This document shows, one piece after another, positions 51,517 to 62,995 of a stretch of 64,000 bases of DNA. This DNA comes from Prorocentrum cordatum (lineage: Eukaryota > Sar > Dinophyceae > Prorocentrales > Prorocentraceae), in assembly GCA_963575745.1 (NCBI GenBank), contig CAUYUJ010019338.1, positions 118,091 to 182,090 of the forward strand, read 5' to 3'. The position numbers and the translations under genes are program-made. Numbering within the stretch: position 1 is the stretch's first letter; each line of letters opens with the position of its first letter. The notes below the pieces were generated by a model. The model did not search any database. It was not told the DNA's origin and saw only the letters and a program-made list of their open reading frames with translations.

Positions 51517-52280
51517 AGGAGGCGAGCTTGAGTCAACGAAAGTCGCAGGGAAGGGGGCAGGGGGAAGAAGGCCAGAGAGCGCTGAAGGATACAAATACTG
51601 GAACCCTCTTGTGATTTTGTGGGGGGCCTCGTCCGGCCGCTCGCTGGGAGTTTGACGTAGCTTCTCGGGAGCCTCTGAACCTGTCGGGGGCCTCCTGGAA
51701 GCAGGTTCGAAGCATTTTGGGGGCCGATTTGGGGCTTCTCGGGGCCTCCTTTGGGCCTCTTGGGGGTCTCCTGGGGCCTCTTGAGGGGCCTCCTTGGGGC
51801 CTCCTGGCGGCCTCTTGGGGCGGAAGGCTCGAGCTTGCGGTTCGTGGTCCCCCTCTGGGCCCCCTCTTGGGCCCGTCTTGGAGCCCTCTTGGGCCATCTT
51901 GGGCGCCTCTTGGGCCGTCTTGGGGCCGTCTTGGTGGCCTCTTGGGCCGTCTTGGGGCGATCTTGGGTGCCTCTTGGCCGTCTTGGAACGCCAGGGAGCC
52001 CAAAAGGAGAGAAAGCCAAAAACATCGAAAAACACAATGGAAAATCAACGATTCGAGCCTCTTGGGGCCCTCTTGGAGAGCCTCTTGGAGGCCTCTTGGG
52101 GCGTCTTGGAGGCCCCTTGGGCCGTCTTGGGACCATCTTGGGCGTCTTGGAGCGATCTGGGACCGCCTCGGGGCCCTCTTGGACCATCCTGGGGGCCTCC
52201 TGGGGCCGTCTTGGAGGCCTCTTGGGTCGTCTGGAGGCTCCTTGGAGGCTCCTTGGAGGCCCCGGGGAGGGGGTATTAAA
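51517..52280 (-). repeat. Composite CAAGANGGCCC repeat (copy 3)
   Basis: 51517-51893 is nearly identical, inverted, to 12130-12511. From 51894 to 52280 it diverges, with its own insert near 51990-52050 (AACATCGAAAAACACAATGG). Confidence 0.75.
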
Positions 52281-52344
52281 AAGCGTTCCCCGATGGTTGC
52301 GGAGTGGGCGGCCCCGCCGGGGTGGGGGGGGCCTATTTGTTTAT

Positions 52345-52445
52345 ATTATATATATATATATAGAAGAAGAAGAAGAAGGGGCGCGCGCTTCTGGGCGAGA
52401 GGGAAACGACCGAGAGAAGAAGGGGCGCGCGCTTCTGGGCGAGGC
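52345..52445. repeat. 58-bp duplicate AGAAGGGGCGCGCGCTTCTG
   Basis: Two tandem copies of AGAAGGGGCGCGCGCTTCTGGGCGAG after a (TA)n/(AAG)n run. Confidence 0.8.
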
Positions 52446-52499
52446 TCGCGAGGGGGCGACCCAGCGGCGAGAAGTCAGCGAAAATCGCGCGCCCCGAGA

Positions 52500-52740
52500 A
52501 ATCTCCTCCTCCTCCTCGTCCTCCTCCTCGTCCTCCTCCTCCTCCTCCTCATCATCATAATCGTCCTACCGCATCCTCCTCCTTCTCCTCTTCGTCCTCC
52601 TCCTCCTCCTACTCCTGTTCATCCTCCTCCTCCTCCTCCTCATCCCACTCCTGGTCATCCTCCTCCTCCTCCCGCACCCTGGTCCTCCTCTTCCGCCTCC
52701 TCCTCATCCTCCTCGTCCTCCTCCGCCTGCTCTTCCTCAT
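52500..52740. repeat. TCC/TCCTCA microsatellite
   Basis: (TCC)n with CATCAT, GTCC and TGGTCA interruptions. Confidence 0.9.
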
Positions 52741-53425
52741 ACCGCATCCTCGGCCCCCACGGCCCCAAACAGTCCCGACCCCGAACCGCCGTCCCCGGGA
52801 GGATTCCCTTCCCTCTGAACAGCCCCCCGCTCCCATATGCGGAAGCACGTATGACTGTACACCTCTCCCTCCTCCTTCTCCTCCTCCTCCCCCCCATCCT
52901 CCCCCTCATCATCCTCCTCCCCACACCCCTCCCCTCTCCCGCCCCACACCCCTCCCCTCTCCCCTCTCCCCTCCCGAGCCGAGGGTGAGGATCGGGCGGG
53001 CTTGGTGCAGGACGGTAAAGATACGGAGGAGGAGGGTCAGAAGAGCGAGGATGGCGAGAATGAGAATCAGGAGGGTGAGGATCGGGCGGTTGTGGAGCAG
53101 GGGAGGGGGGATCAGCAGAGGAAAGCGAGGGTCAGCAGAGCGAGGATCAAGAGAAGAGAGAGGATCAAGAGAATGAGAATGAGGAGCGGGAGGAGCAGGG
53201 TCGTGAAGCAGGTGGGCGAGGGTGAGGAGAGCGAGAGCCAGACAGAGAGAGAGAGAGAGAGAGAGCGCGTGATGACGGTCCGGCGGAACCGGCCCTAGGA
53301 GGGCGGCGCGGGGGGGGTCCGACCCCAAACTTCCGACGTCCATCCTCCCAGTCTGCACTCCCGCCCCCATCAGCTTATGACCACCACTTCCACCTCCACC
53401 TATCGACCACTGGCTCCACTTGCTC
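52741..53425. other. No recognisable gene
   Basis: Contains GAGGGTGAGGATCGGGCGG twice (52983 and 53071) and an AGAG-rich tract; frames are low-complexity. Confidence 0.4.
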
Positions 53426-53595
53426 AGCACTCCGACCTCCAGCCTCCAGCATCCGACTTTCCACCTCCACCTCCACCCATGGGCCTTCAGCGGCCACAAG
53501 CTCAGCTGCTCAGCACTCCGACCTCCAGCCTCCAGCATCCGACTTTCCACCTCCACCTCCACCCATGGGCCTTCAGCGGCCACAAGCTCAGCATT
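53426..53595. repeat. 85-bp tandem duplicate
   Basis: CAGCACTCCGACCTCCAGCC...CGGCCACAAGCTCAGC occurs twice in tandem. Confidence 0.85.
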
Positions 53596-53599
53596 CTGA

Positions 53600-53800
53600 C
53601 CTCTCCCAGCCTACCAGGGCCCCTCCGCTGGGCCGGCTCCTCTCCTGCCCCCTCCCCCTCCTCCTCCTCCTCCGCCTCCTGCCTCCTCCCCTCCTACCCT
53701 CCTCCTCCTCCTCCTCCTCCTCCTCCTCCTCCTACCTCCTCCTCCTCCTCCCTCCTCCCTCCTCCTCCTCCTCCTCCTCTCTCCTCCACCCCCTTTCGGC
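53600..53800. repeat. TCC microsatellite
   Basis: (TCC)n with TACC interruptions, about 53650-53795. Confidence 0.9.
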
Positions 53801-53829
53801 ATATCTCCAGACGTGTTCTGCCGTCAGGT

Positions 53830-55245
53830 CTTCCGTCCGGAAACGGTGCCAGAGGCCGCTCTGGGCTCCTCTGGGCATCCCCCCCGGGGCCCGTTTTGTG
53901 AGGATGTCTCAGGCGAGGGCGCCGGTTTGGGATTCGTCACCGGATCCAGCGGATCCAGCGGATCCAGCGGATCCGTCCGGAAACGGTTCCGGAGGCCGCT
54001 CTGGGCTCCTCTGGGCATCCCCCCCGGGGCCCGTTTTGTGAGGATGTCTCAGGCGAGGGCGCCGGTTTGGGATTCGTCGGCGGATCCAACGGATCCAGCG
54101 GATCCGTCCGGAAACGGTGCCGGAGGCCGCTCTGGGCTCCTCTGGGCATCTCCCCCGGGGCCCGTTTTGTGAGGATGTCTCAGGCGAGGGCGCCGGTTTG
54201 GGATTCGTCACCGGATCCAGCGGATCCAGCGGATCCAGCGGATCCGTCCGGAAACGGTGCCGGAGGCCGCTCTGGGCTCCTCTGGGCATCCCCCCGGGGT
54301 CCGTTTTGTGAGGATGTCTCAGGCGAGGGCGCCGGTTTGGGATTCGTCACCGGATCCAGCGGATCCAGCGGATCCAGCGGATCCGTCCGGAAACGGTGCC
54401 GGATGCCGCTCTGGGCTCCTCTGGGCATCCCCCCCGGGGCCCGTTTTGTGAGGATGTCTCAGGCGAGGGCGCCGGTTGGGGATTCGTCACCGGATCCAGC
54501 GGATCCAGCGGATCCAGCGGATCCGTCCGGAAACGGTGCCGGAGGCCGCTCTGGGCTCCTCTGGGCATCCCCCCCGGGGCTCGTTTTGTGAGGATGTCTC
54601 AGGCGAGGGCGCCGGTTTGGTATTCGTCGGCGGATCCAGCGGATCCGTCCGGAAACGGTGCCGGAGGCCGCTCTGGGCTCCTCTGGGCATCCCCCCGGGG
54701 CCCGTTTTGTGAGGATGTCTCAGGCGAGGGCGCCGGTTTGGGATTCGTCGGCGGATCCAGCGGATCCACCGGATTTGTCGGAAACGGTGCCGAGGCCGCT
54801 CTGGGCTCCCCTGGGCATCCCCCCGGGGTCCGTTTTGTGAGGATGTCTCCAGGCAGGGCGCCGTTTGGGATTCGTTCGGCGGAATCCACACACCGGATCC
54901 TGCGGATTCGTCCCGTGAAACGGTGCCGGATGCCGCTCTGGGCCCCTCTGGTCAATCTCCCCCCGGGGGCCCGTATTTGTCCGGATGGTCTCGGCGAGGG
55001 CGCCGGTTGGGATTCGTCGGCGGATCCTCCGAGCCCACGAATCTGTCCGGAAACCGGTCCGGAGGCCCTCTGGTCTCCTCTGGGCATCCCCCCCGGGGGG
55101 CCGTTTTGTGGGGAGTCTCAAGCGAGGGCGCCGTTTGGGCGCCGGTTTGGGATTCGTCGGCGGATCCACCGGATCCAGCGGATCTGTCCGGAAACGGTGC
55201 CGGAGGCCGCTCTGGACTCGTGCTCTTCGCGCCGGGGGTGAGGAT
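53830..55245. repeat. 122-140-bp tandem array with GAGGATGTCTC core (about 10 units)
   Basis: Cores at 53900, 54040, 54171, 54310, 54450, 54590, 54711 and 54839, then decaying copies near 54980 and 55110. Unit length changes in 9-base steps (140, 131, 121-122) because the sub-repeat GGATCCAGC varies in number. The core GAGGATGTCTCAGGCGAGG is the same motif as the 75-bp family in a different unit. Units decay toward the right edge, as expected where recombination no longer homogenises. Confidence 0.9.
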
Positions 55246-55849
55246 GACGTGAGTTCCACAGAAACTCCCTCAAACCAGGGCCGTTCGACGCGGCTCGCTT
55301 CTCGCCCCCTCCGTCAAGGGGGCGGGGGGGAGAACCAAGACCAGGGCGGGGCGATCCGGGCTCTCGGCGAGGTACGTGGCAGCGGGGGGGGTTGTCTTTG
55401 GGCCCCCCAGGCACTGCTCTCGGACTGGGCCTCAGCGGGGCCCCCGTGGCCCTCCGAACCCCCCCCCCCCAGCGCCGCAGAGCGCCGGCGCCGGCACCCC
55501 GGGAGAGCCCTCGCCGACGCACGCGTTCGGGGGGCAACTCAGCGAGGCCATCGTCGGGCGGGACGAGTCGGGTGCCCCATGGGGCGCTGTCGGCACGGGG
55601 CGCAGTGGCGAGAAGGGGGCCCTCCTGGGCGTGGCCGGGGGGAATCCGAGAGTCATCTCCCGCGCGGCGCCTGCCGCCAGGGCGTCTGCGCCCTCCGTCT
55701 CGCCCGCGCGAAAGGCCTCCTGTTCGCCCCTCGGGGGTTGCGCCGCAGCCTGGCGGGGGGGCGAGGCAGCGTCGGCACTGTCGCCCGGCGTTCCTGAGGC
55801 CGCCATTTCGACGGGGGGGTTACGGGCACCGTTTTCTGTTCCGTCTCCA
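55246..55849. other. GC-rich DNA, coding undecided
   Basis: Open on both strands, Arg/Pro/Gly-rich, related to 50.52-51.24 kb (shared GTCGGGCGCCC, CGCAGCGGCGAGA phrases). Confidence 0.3.
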
Positions 55850-56015
55850 CCTGGGGGAGCGGCCGCCTGCCTCCTCTGGCTGGCCGCCTGGGGAAGGGGG
55901 GGGGCGCCAGATAAGCGTGCGATTTGAAAATAAGCGAGCCCCCCCTGCTGCCAGGGGCGCACTCCGCAGCGGAAGCGCCGCGGCGCACGGAGGGCCCGCT
56001 GCCGCCTGAGAGGGA
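55850..56015. repeat. Dispersed GC-rich duplicate, copy 2
   Basis: Partner of 51245-51415. Confidence 0.7.
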
Positions 56016-56339
56016 AGATCACAAAACGCCACCGCCCTTTGTTCAGCACCTCCTCCGCCTGGGGGGCGGCGCGCGGCGGCCGCGGCCTGTCGCTGCTAGC
56101 CGGGCACCCTGGAACAGCTCTCGGCGACGTGGGCAAAGGTGGCAGGGGGAGCGGTCACGATCCCCGTCTTCGACGCCGCTTGGGGGGCGGGGCGAAGGGC
56201 CGGGGCCAGGGCGGGGCGATCCAAGCACCCCGGGATTCGCCCCAGGACCCCACGGGAGCTCTCATCCTGACACCCCCAGGCGAGGTCCTCACCGCTGCCG
56301 CATAGGGCCCAGGGCGATAGCTTTAGCGCCGCAGCGGGG

Positions 56340-56440
56340 AGGGACGCCCGCGACGAGAGAAAGAGAGAGAGAGAGAGGGAGAGAGAACAAAAAGAGAGAG
56401 GAGAGAAAGAGAGAGAGAGAGAGAGGCGCTGAGAAGGGCC
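56340..56440. repeat. GA microsatellite
   Basis: (GA)n with short interruptions. Confidence 0.9.
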
Positions 56441-56579
56441 GGGAGGAAAGCATATGGAACAAGCGCGCCTGAGTGCGAACGCGCCCGAATGTGATGCCTG
56501 CGAAAGCAACGTCAGAGTGCGCGCGAGTGTGTCTGATTGTGCATGTGTGCGAGCGAGCGCGAGCGCGTCTGACTTTAAC

Positions 56580-57900
56580 TATGGAAGGGTGCCTGACTGG
56601 GGCATGAATCTGAGGGCGGGCGCGCCTGAGTTCGAATGCGTCACAGAGTGACAAGACTGGGCTGAGTTATTCTGAGCGCGGTCGACTCTGACCAGGACGG
56701 AACCGATTTTTTCACCGAGAGCTGAAAGCTGAGTGCTGACATCGCGCGAAAGCTGACGCACTGGGGCGGCGAGATCGCTCGAGGCTGAGCTGGGTGCGCT
56801 GAGCCTGCTGCGCTGAGAGTTGACCTGAGGAGCCAGAGGTGGACTTTGCCCTCCCCCTGAGGCGCGGCTCTGAACGGCGACAGAAACCTGCGCTGACAAA
56901 AACCTGCGCTGAGAACTGGCCGTCGAGAAAATCCGAGAAGTGGCCGAGCGCTGGAACTGAGCACTGTCCTCCACTGAGGAAGATCTCTGAACTCTGCAAA
57001 TAAAAAACCCTGGGTCCGAGAGAACATGGCCTGATCCTGCCCCTCGCTGTCCGCCCCCGCCCCCCCCCCCCTCGCAGTCTGACTCATCCCCCCCCGAGGC
57101 CCCGCGCAGACAGCCCTGCGGGGCCCGAGTGGCCCCGGCAATCCTGGCGGCCCTGTGACAGGCTCACTTCGCGCCCAGAGGGCGAGGAAGTCGATGTGCT
57201 GCTCGACTGGGGACTGCGAGGCCACGGCTGAGACCTGCGCAGTCTGGTCGCACCCACCGCCGAGGCCGTGGAGCTCCTGGCGCCACTGCGTCGCCAGCTG
57301 CTGCCGGAGGGCGCCGACCGTCGGCGCGTCCGCGCCTGGCTCCTGGATCGCGAAGTTGATGATGGCAGAGAGTTGGGCCGGCGCAACTGACGCCCTCGCG
57401 CGCTGAAAGGAGTTCCTGGCGCACTTCGCGCACAGCTGAAGGATCTGACTGGACGCGCATGAAGGGCCCTGTGACTGATCCCGCTACACGATTGCCTGTT
57501 TCATCTGCCGACTGCATTCGCGCGGGCTAAATTCGGCGAACATGAACCGCTGTTCGACGATGCCGGGCCGCTGGCGGATCCCCGACCCCATCTCCTAATC
57601 GCACTGCTGGGCGCCCTGCATGGCTTGTATTTCTTAACAGGCACCGCAGAGGATGTAGGCGCTGACCCCCAGGTGGCCGACCAGAAAGCAAACGACGCAG
57701 GGCTGCGCGCGCCCCCATCCCTGAGCCAGGCACAGGCTGAAGGCCTCTGCCACGGCCGCGACAACGAGCGAGGGGGCGACCATCGCTGCAGGTCTGCGAA
57801 GCCTGAAGTTTGCAGGTCTTCGAAGCCCCGAGCCTGCGCAACTGCTGCGCCGTCGCGTCGCTTCCGAAGGGGGCCTTTCTGAGGGGGCACATTTTTTCCG
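56580..57900 (-). pseudogene. Unrecognised broken gene: Cys-rich motif then Gln-rich helical region
   Basis: One minus frame can be followed from about 57710 to 57150: PCVVCFLVGHLGVSAYILCG, AC-stop, EIQAMQGAQQCD-stop, EMGSGIRQRPGIVEQRFMFA, ECSRQMKQAIV-stop, RDQSQGPSCASS, then NFAIQEPGADAPTVGALRQQ, LATQWRQELHGLGGGCDQTA and SPVEQHIDFLALWARSEP. The three stops are TAA, TAG, TAG, each one C-to-T change from a Gln codon. A coiled-coil-like piece, LAAPVRQLSRDVSTQLSALG, follows near 56740 in another frame. The Cx2C...Cx2C-plus-coil order recalls LINE ORF1 proteins, but that is a guess. Confidence 0.45.
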
Positions 57901-58079
57901 AAGGGGGCCTTTCTGGGGCAAGATCTCGGACGGGGCGCCCCCTTCTGCGCCGTTGCTGCGCTGCGCTGCTGCGTTGCGCCGCTGCGCGCTGAAGTTGCGC
58001 CGCGGCGCTGCCGCTGCGCTGCGGCTCTGCGCTTCCATTTCGAAACCGCGACTTCGACTCAGCGAGAAGTTCCTGAGAG

Positions 58080-58480
58080 GACCTCTGGAAGGAGGGCCCC
58101 ACGTTGGGGGGAGAGAGCGGGGGGGGGGCGCCCCGCGGGGCCGAGAGCCCGGTGGTCGGGGGGGGGGGGGCGCGCGTGAGGCAACCTGAAAAGGCCGAAA
58201 AAGACTTCGAGGTCGCGCCTGCGCGTGCTGCCGCTGCGCTGCGGTTCTGCGCCCCTTGGTCCCTACCAACCCTTCGCCTGCAAAGACGCTCTAGCGGCGC
58301 AGTTCCCGGGCGGGCCTCTGGGGGGGGGGCGGCGGTTGGCGCGCGGGGGGGGGGAAAGCGACCACCGGACTATAAAAGGAGGGGTGGACGGCAGAGGGGG
58401 GGGGCGCGCCTCGCGAGGCCGAGGGCCCGATGGGGGGCGCGCCGGAGCAGCCCGAGAAGGCCGGAAAAGACTTCGAGGAA
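58080..58480. repeat. Diverged duplicate, GGCCGA..GACTTCGAGG
   Basis: A block with poly-G, GCGCGCC..CGAGGCCGAG.GCCCG and AAAAGACTTCGAGG occurs at about 58110-58212 and 58395-58482. Confidence 0.6.
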
Positions 58481-58484
58481 TTTC

Positions 58485-59060
58485 CAGGAAGGCCCACTTT
58501 TCAATGATTCTGCATGATTCCTCTAAGACTAGAACAGAACGAAGTGGAATGGCATAAAGCAGAAGCAGAACAGAGGAGGAGCACCTAGAAAGGAAGAGTA
58601 TAAGAACGCTTACAATAGAATAGTGACCGAAGACAAAGGTAATCGAACAACACGGAAATACATAAAAACAGAACAGGGAAAATAGAACAACTAGGGGCTC
58701 CCGAAGACTTTCCATATGTTCTAAAAAATTGTAGGAAAGTTAAGAACAATTGAAAAATTCAGCCCCCCCCCCGGCGATCTTCCCGCGCTCAACTCTCGGC
58801 GATCCGAAAAATAGCATTTTTGAACGGTAGAAAAACTCGCCACGCCCGCCTGAGAAGAATAACAAAAACAACGATTACTTAGAAACTTACTTGCGGCGTA
58901 ATCTGGCAAGTCGGATTTTGTTTTTTTGTGTAAATACTTTTCCTCACCGGAAAATCACAGAAAGTTGGAACATAAACTTGTTCGAGAATCAGAGAGTTTT
59001 CAGTAAATTACCCAAAGTTGGAAAAGTAACTTGTTGGAACTCTCGCAAGTTCCCGACAAG
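58485..59060. other. AT-rich spacer
   Basis: A sudden fall in GC between GC-rich blocks. AAGTTGGAA and CAACTTGT words recur near 58960-59095. No gene. Confidence 0.45.
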
Positions 59061-60360
59061 TTGCAAAACGAGGCCCCGACAAAGTTGGACAAGCAACTTT
59101 TCGGGGGCCCACCTGCCACCGGGAGCTGTTCGCTCGGAGCAGACTCCAGGTCGAAAAGGACTGTTCCTGGGCCCCGGGTGATCTCGCAACCGCCAAGTCC
59201 GGGAAAGGCGAGGCGTTCGCGGCTAACGCCTGTCTCCACTGCCCCGCTGTTATATATCCCGCGCGCGTTGCAGAAAGGGAAGAGCGCCGCCCGCGCCCTC
59301 CGCGGCCGGCGCGAGCATGCTCTGCCGAGCGGTCACGCCGTAGCGTGATGTTGTGGCGATGGGGCATTGGATCTCCCAGTTCGCCACTTGCGGCCTGTTG
59401 CCCGCTCCTACCGCGTAGAACAGGGCGGGCAACCTTTCCCCCGAGGGCCGAAGTTTCGCCCGCGCGACTCTCCAAGTCAAATTCCGGGCGAAGTGCGCGC
59501 CCCGGAGGTCGGCCCAGGCGCCAGCGTCGACGACGACGCCCAGACGGCCGCCTGAAAGCCACGCGCTGGCCGCGCGGCGAGTCGCCCTGGGAGCTCGCGC
59601 CCGCGCCTGGCGCAATCGGCCACCATGGGGGCGCTGGCCCGCGCGACGTAGGCCTGCGCGGAGGCGCGCGCAAGTCCGGGCGCGCGCCGCAGGGCACAGG
59701 CGCATCTGCCGCGGACGCGAAAAGGGAAGCAATGCCCAGGGATCGCAATAGATCTTGCCGCCGTGTCCCGGGTGCTGGAGCTGGCCAGGGAGGAAGCGCC
59801 GCGTCCTGCTGCGGCGGCGACCCCCGCGGCCCGCGGGCCGGCGACGCAGTTGCCGGGCCCGCGCAGGCGCGATCTGCGCCGGCGAAACGGAAATCGGCGA
59901 TGGCGCCAGCTGGTGCGCGGCGCGCCCGGCAGTAAACCAAGCTGGCGCTGGCGTGCTGCGCGAGCTGCAGGCGGCGCGCGCGGCGCAGAATAATGCGTCG
60001 GCGCCGCAGTAGAACGGCCCTCTCGGCGTGGACGACGGCCTCGAAACAGAAAGGGCAACCCCCATCGCCGCCGTTGAAACGAGCAGCCGCGGGATGCGCA
60101 GGCGGAGCCGCAGCCGGCGCGGGCGGAGGATCGGCGACGCCGCCCAACTCCTCGCGGCTTGGCGCTGCTGGTCACTGCTGTCGAAGTAGCTCCAGTGCCA
60201 CCTGCGCGCCGTGGAGCTCGTCGAGGCGCCGTCGTTGGGCGCGGTGGGAATCAATCTCGTTCTGTTCTCGGACTGCCGGCCATCCATGTCTCGCGGCTGG
60301 CCGCGCCACGTGGCCGGCCCTCCAATTGTTGGCTCGCGCGCACTCGCCTGTCCGCGTTGA

Positions 60361-60522
60361 TGAGGGGGCCTGGGACACACAAATACATGCACACAAAAAG
60401 CCACATTCCCAATATTTTCATATTTCCTCGGCTGTTGTACCCCCCGCACTCCCCATATTTTTCCATGTTTCCCTGGGGGGTCGACGCTTACTTGCGTCTG
60501 TGTGTTCCACCCTCCCCCCTGA
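60361..60522. mobile_element. MITE family M, copy 5 (162 bp)
   Basis: TGAGGGGGCCTGGGACACAC...CACCCTCCCCCCTGA with perfect GTTGA duplication (60356-60360 and 60523-60527). More diverged inside (ATGCACACAAAAAGCC, CTTGCGTCTGTG). Confidence 0.9.
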
Positions 60523-61506
60523 GTTGAGCTGGGCCAATCCAGAGGGGGTCCGGCACCGGCGGCGTCGTTGGCGCCGGCGCCGACGGCGGCGGCCCAACGG
60601 GGCGCCATCCGCGCAGGGCGCCGACGCCGAGCGAGGCCGCTGATGGCATGTAGGTCCAAATCGGCAGTTGCGCGTCGGCAGCCGGCGGCACGGCGGCCGC
60701 GGCCCGAGCGCGGGGGCCGCCAAGCCAGTCGCGCCCCCAGTCCTGTCACAGAGCGAAAGCTTCGACAACTCGCGTCCACGGTGGTAGCGCTGGCGATGCA
60801 GCTGCAGCTGTCGGCGCCGCAGGCGCGGCTGGCGCTGGGCCCCCCGCCGCTGCCGAGTGGGATCGCACGGCGGCTGCATCGCCCGGCTTGCACGCGGCTC
60901 GCGAGATCGCCCATCTCCAGTCGTAGCCGTCGCAGCGCGGCTTCGCGGGGGGCGGGCGACGCTGTCGAGGGCGCTGCGCCCGCCCGATATGACCGCCGGC
61001 TTCGGCCAACCTTGCGCCGCGAACCGTCGGGCGACGAACGTGGCGGAGCGGCCGCGGCCGCCGCTGCCGACCGCGGCGCTGCCGACGCTGGCTCGGGCCG
61101 CCCGCCGCCCCGGGAATCAGCGCCCTGCGCGGGGGCGGTCGCGCCCCAGCCTGCAGACGCAGTCTGCCAATTGCTTGCGGAGTCCCTGACCATCCAAAAC
61201 GAATGCGCGCTCTTGCCCAGATCGGCTCGGCGGCTCTTGCTGCCCCGGAGACGACGGCGGCATGGGTGATGCAGGAGCTGGGGAGTAGGCGCAGAGGGAG
61301 AGCGCGTGCCCTCGGCTATGGCGCTGGGGCTGTCGCGCACGAGGAATTCCTCTGAGTCGCACTCGCGGCATTTGAATCGCACCCTGTCGGGGCCCGCGGG
61401 CGCGGCTTGCCGGCCCAAGCTCAGGCCGCGGGCCCCGAGTCCCCCGCGCGTCTCCGCCCTCCCCGACGCCCGCGACCGTCTCTCGGAGCTCAGTCGCGGG
61501 CGAGTC

Positions 61507-61666
61507 TGAAAGGGGCCTTTGGATGCAAATAAATGCACGCAAATAGCAGGATTCTCAATATGTTCTTAAATGTTCGGGGTTTATATTTCCCCCCACTTCC
61601 CATATTTTCCAACGTTTTCCTGGGAGTCGACGATTAGTTGTGTCTGTTCGTTTTTCCCCTTCCTGA
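61507..61666. mobile_element. MITE family M, copy 6 (160 bp)
   Basis: TGAAAGGGGCCTTTGGATGC...TTTTTCCCCTTCCTGA with GAGTC/AAGTC flanks (one change). It is the most diverged copy, so probably the oldest. Confidence 0.85.
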
Positions 61667-62995
61667 AAGTCGGCCAAGCAGGCTCTCCGGTCCTCGCCTA
61701 GGCGCAGCGCGCGGGCGCGCGCCCGTTGAAACGTCGCCGCCGCGCAATGGCGCACTCGCAAGCCCAGAACAGTCGCGCGCCAACCTGTTCCACGGGAACA
61801 TCGCGTAGCTCGGGGCCGTCGGCGGCTATCTCTCCGTCGCCGACCGAGCCGACGGCGCCGGCGTCGGCGCCCGGGCGAATGGCAGCTGCCGGGAACGCCG
61901 CCTGCGGGAATGCCGCCTGCGCAGGCGGCGCTGCCGCAGGCAGGCTCGGCGCCGCCCCGAACGCCGACGGACGCGGGCCGTTCGGCGCGGATCTGGCCGC
62001 GGCGCCAGGGGCGCTCTGAGCCTGACCTCGCGCGGGCGCGCTCGAAAGAAACGTCGACCGCTGGGCCGACGGCGCCGCCGAGGCGAGATTGCCGGGCGAC
62101 CCCTCGACCGCGCGCCCAAGGCGTCGGAGCTGGCTCGTCGGATGCGACTTGCGCCGCGCTGGTCTGGTAGACCATGTTGTCGCACCGAAAGGCCATGTCA
62201 AGTTGCACGTTTGACGCCCCGCCGCGCGCGAGGAGGACGCGGAAACCCTCGCCGCCGATCATGAGTTGAACAGCGCCCCGAGCGCAGTTGCAGAAGATGT
62301 CAGAGCGCGCGAGGAGGTTGCCGACGCGTTCCTGCGGCAGCCCGTTGGGGTTATAAGCGCGGAGACTGCAGACGTTCGCGCCCCCTCCCCCAGTCGGCCC
62401 CAACGTTTGGCCAAACTGTTCGACGGGAAGGTCATCGGTGGCATCGGGATACCGTCGATGGCGCCCCCCTGGATGAAGACACCCGGCGGCCACTCGCCCG
62501 CGCATTCTCGGACCACGCCGTTGCGTCGCGATGACGCAATTCGGCCGCCCGGCGGAACTCGTCGAGGTCGGAGTTCGCCGCTGGCCACATCATCACCTCC
62601 TGCACCCAACGTTGGACAAGAACACGAGATTGCTGCTCGGGACCCCAGGCGCGGAGGTGGCGCGCGCTGCCGCCGCCGCCGCCCCCTGCGCCTGCGCTGG
62701 TGGGGCACCTGTCCAGGGCCAGCACGCCCACTCCGATGGCCTTCCATCCAGACTGAGGGTCCCCCCATAGCTCCATGAGGCGCTCGAGGCAGGGGGCCCA
62801 CCGACAGCCTTGCTCTGACGAGAGCCTCGGAGACGTCGTGGGTCCTTGCCCCGAATGTCCTCTTCGTCGCCAGCGCATTGGGCATTGCCTTCTGTCGCGC
62901 CAACACAACGTAAATGCGCTGGCGCCCTTCGCGCGTCACGTCGTCACTGTGCTGGGGGCCGCCAACTTCACGATCGCCCAGAGGAATGCGCATCG

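Larger units (their letters stand above)
59250..62995 (-). pseudogene. Long GC-rich broken coding region, unrecognised, split by two MITEs
   Basis: Protein-like pieces run in one direction (minus) through changing frames. QRIYVVLARQKAMPNALATK, RTFGARTHDVSEALVRAR (62940-62830), CRWAPCLERLMELWGDPQSG (62770), QEVMMWPAANSDLDEFRRAA (62590), ANVCSLRAYNPNGLPQERVG, DIFCNCARGAVQLMIGGEGF (62370-62230). After MITE copy 6: VRFKCRECDSEEFLVRDSPS (61380). After MITE copy 5: EQNEIDSHRAQRRRLDELHG (60260), then GGCPFCFEAVVHAERAVLL (60050). Several CxxC pairs suggest zinc modules. No known domain; GC near 70% opens all frames, so exact limits are unclear. Confidence 0.35.

Noticed and set aside
59250-61538. 762-codon minus-strand open frame
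   Set aside because: It reads straight through MITE copy 5 with its 5-bp target duplication and changes from protein-like to Arg/Ala-rich text several times. It is a composite of frames in very GC-rich DNA, so I list the region as broken coding and not as one gene.
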